From Liolophura sinensis (lineage: Eukaryota > Mollusca > Polyplacophora > Chitonida > Chitonidae): DNA of 64,000 bases. Positions 62,936 through 64,000 of this stretch are shown piece after piece. The first letter of the stretch is position 1. Each line of letters begins with the position of its first letter. A model generated the notes under the pieces. The model was not told the origin of the DNA. It did not search any database and worked only from the letters and a program-made list of their open reading frames with translations. Location: positions 13,067,504 through 13,131,503 of the forward strand of contig NC_088298.1 in the NCBI RefSeq assembly GCF_032854445.1, given 5' to 3'. The translations under genes and the position numbers were made by a program.

Positions 62936-64000
62936 CCTTACTCCATGGAAACCAAGGAAATTTGCAATTTTTCAACAGCTGGAGATGCCTGGCCCAATTC
63001 CGCATCGTTTGGCACCTTATTGATGTGGGTCAGTGTTCAATTGTACTTTTTACAGCAGACTGTATCAAGTACCTTGTTTTTTTTTAAATACAAATGGTGT
63101 GGTTTTTCAACATGTAGATAAAGACATTGAATTTGTCTTCGACTTAGAAGTAAGACAATTGCTGAGTGAGTTAAATTGGCGTGGCCCAAAGATTTGACGT
63201 CTTCTGGACTACCAAAGGCCACATAACTTATAATCAAAAGTTGAATATAGTAATGACCAATCACAACGGTACATAGTAAATGTGGACGATTTCCATTAGC
63301 AAAAATACACAGCAAAAATCCAAATATAGAAAAACTGTTCCACTGCGGCTGGTAGGAAGCTAATCCGACGTATTTTGTGACGAGAAATCGAATGGTGCAA
63401 TCCGGTTTGCTTTCCGAACAATACCTTTTGCTATAGCGACAATTGTATGATCATTGATGTCAAGATCACGTGCCCAGCAACGGCTCCATGGAAACCAAGG
63501 AAATTTGCAATTTTTCAACAGCTGGAGGTGCCTGGCCCAATTCCGCATCGTTTGACACCTTAATGATGTGGGTCAGTGTTCAATTGTACTTTTTACAGCA
63601 GACTGTATCTAGTACCTTGTGTTTTTTATATACAAATGGTGTGGTTTTTCAAAATGTAGATAAAGACATTGAGATTATCTTCGACTTAGAAGTAAGACAA
63701 TTGCTGGGTGAGTTAAATGGGCTTGGCCCAAAGATTTGACGTCTTCAGGGCTACCGAAGGGCACATAACTTATAATCAAAAGTTAAATATAGTAATGACC
63801 AGTCACAACGGTACATAGTAAATGTAGACGATTTCCATTGGCAAAAAGACACAGCAAAAATCCAAAAGTAGAAAAACTGTTCTAATGCTGCTGGTAAGAG
63901 GCTAATCCGACGTATTTTGTGACGAAAAATGGAATGGTGCAAACCGCGCTGCTCTCCGTCCAATACTTTTGGCTGTATCGACAATTGAATGATCATTGAT

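Larger units (their letters stand above)
52231..64000 (-). repeat. Satellite array C, about 21 units of about 548 bp, several truncated
   Basis: The same orientation as B continues, but from about 52270 the diagnostic states change: AAACCAAGGAAATTTG replaces AAACCAGGGAAATTTG, CAACAGCTGGAGGTGCC replaces AAACAGCTGCCGATGCC, the ACAT insertion is gone, and GACGTCTTC and TTCGACTTAG return. These states match array A, so C is closer to A than to its neighbour B. Landmark spacing is 548 bp (53305, 53853, 54401). Units diverge from each other more than in A, and at least four carry internal deletions of 70 to 320 bp. This looks like an older or less homogenised part of the family. The array runs off the end of the window. 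Confidence 0.92.

Noticed and set aside
1-64000. CENP-B box (TTCGnnnnAnnCGGG) as evidence of a centromere
   Set aside because: The TTCG words in the unit are not followed at the required distance by A and CGGG in either orientation.
1-64000. CRISPR array
   Set aside because: The repeat unit is about 550 bp with no alternating short repeat and unique spacer, and the context is eukaryotic satellite DNA.
1-64000. Telomeric or rDNA spacer repeats
   Set aside because: No TTAGGG-type runs and no recognisable 18S, 28S or 5S segments were seen anywhere in the window.

Overview
The whole 64 kb window, apart from one 200-base run of N, is a single tandem satellite-DNA family. I found no unique sequence, no supportable protein-coding gene and no RNA gene. 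The unit is about 549 bp on the left and about 553 bp in the middle, repeated roughly 115 times. The long unit, the megabase-style array, the higher-order block duplications and the assembly gap point to a eukaryotic nuclear chromosome, most likely pericentromeric, subtelomeric or other constitutive heterochromatin. I cannot name the species.

Layout. Bases 1-32800 hold array A, with all units in one orientation (called + here) and mostly exactly 549 bp long. Bases 32801-33000 are N. Immediately after the gap every unit is in the opposite orientation, and this continues to the end of the window. Bases 33001 to about 52230 are a more diverged subfamily, B (about 553 bp, with a 4-bp insertion and several diagnostic changes). 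From about 52230 to 64000 a third subfamily, C (about 548 bp), resembles A more than B although it lies on the B side of the gap.

Higher-order structure. Array A is built from multi-unit blocks duplicated in tandem: a pair offset by 2187 bp (4 units), a 2745-bp 5-unit block present twice, and a 4392-bp 8-unit block present twice in direct succession. A further, reshuffled set of blocks runs up to the gap. One unit of the second 8-unit copy has been replaced by a different unit type, as expected of gene conversion. Array B shows 1106-bp and 1113-bp dimer blocks, and six B units share a 10-bp GTAGGCCTAC palindrome. Array C carries several units shortened by internal deletions, one of which was itself copied 2419 bp away.

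Quality. Four stretches (about 9120-10640, 26490-32540, 33001-36610 and 48180-51110) are dense in single-base, mostly homopolymer indels. In the first, an otherwise identical copy 2745 bp upstream lacks them, so they are probably consensus errors rather than biology. Two of these stretches flank the gap, so the junction and the orientation flip are the least trustworthy part of the window.

Short reading frames of 60-140 codons recur in nearly every unit on both strands. They follow from repeating the same DNA, not from coding function, and are not annotated as genes.
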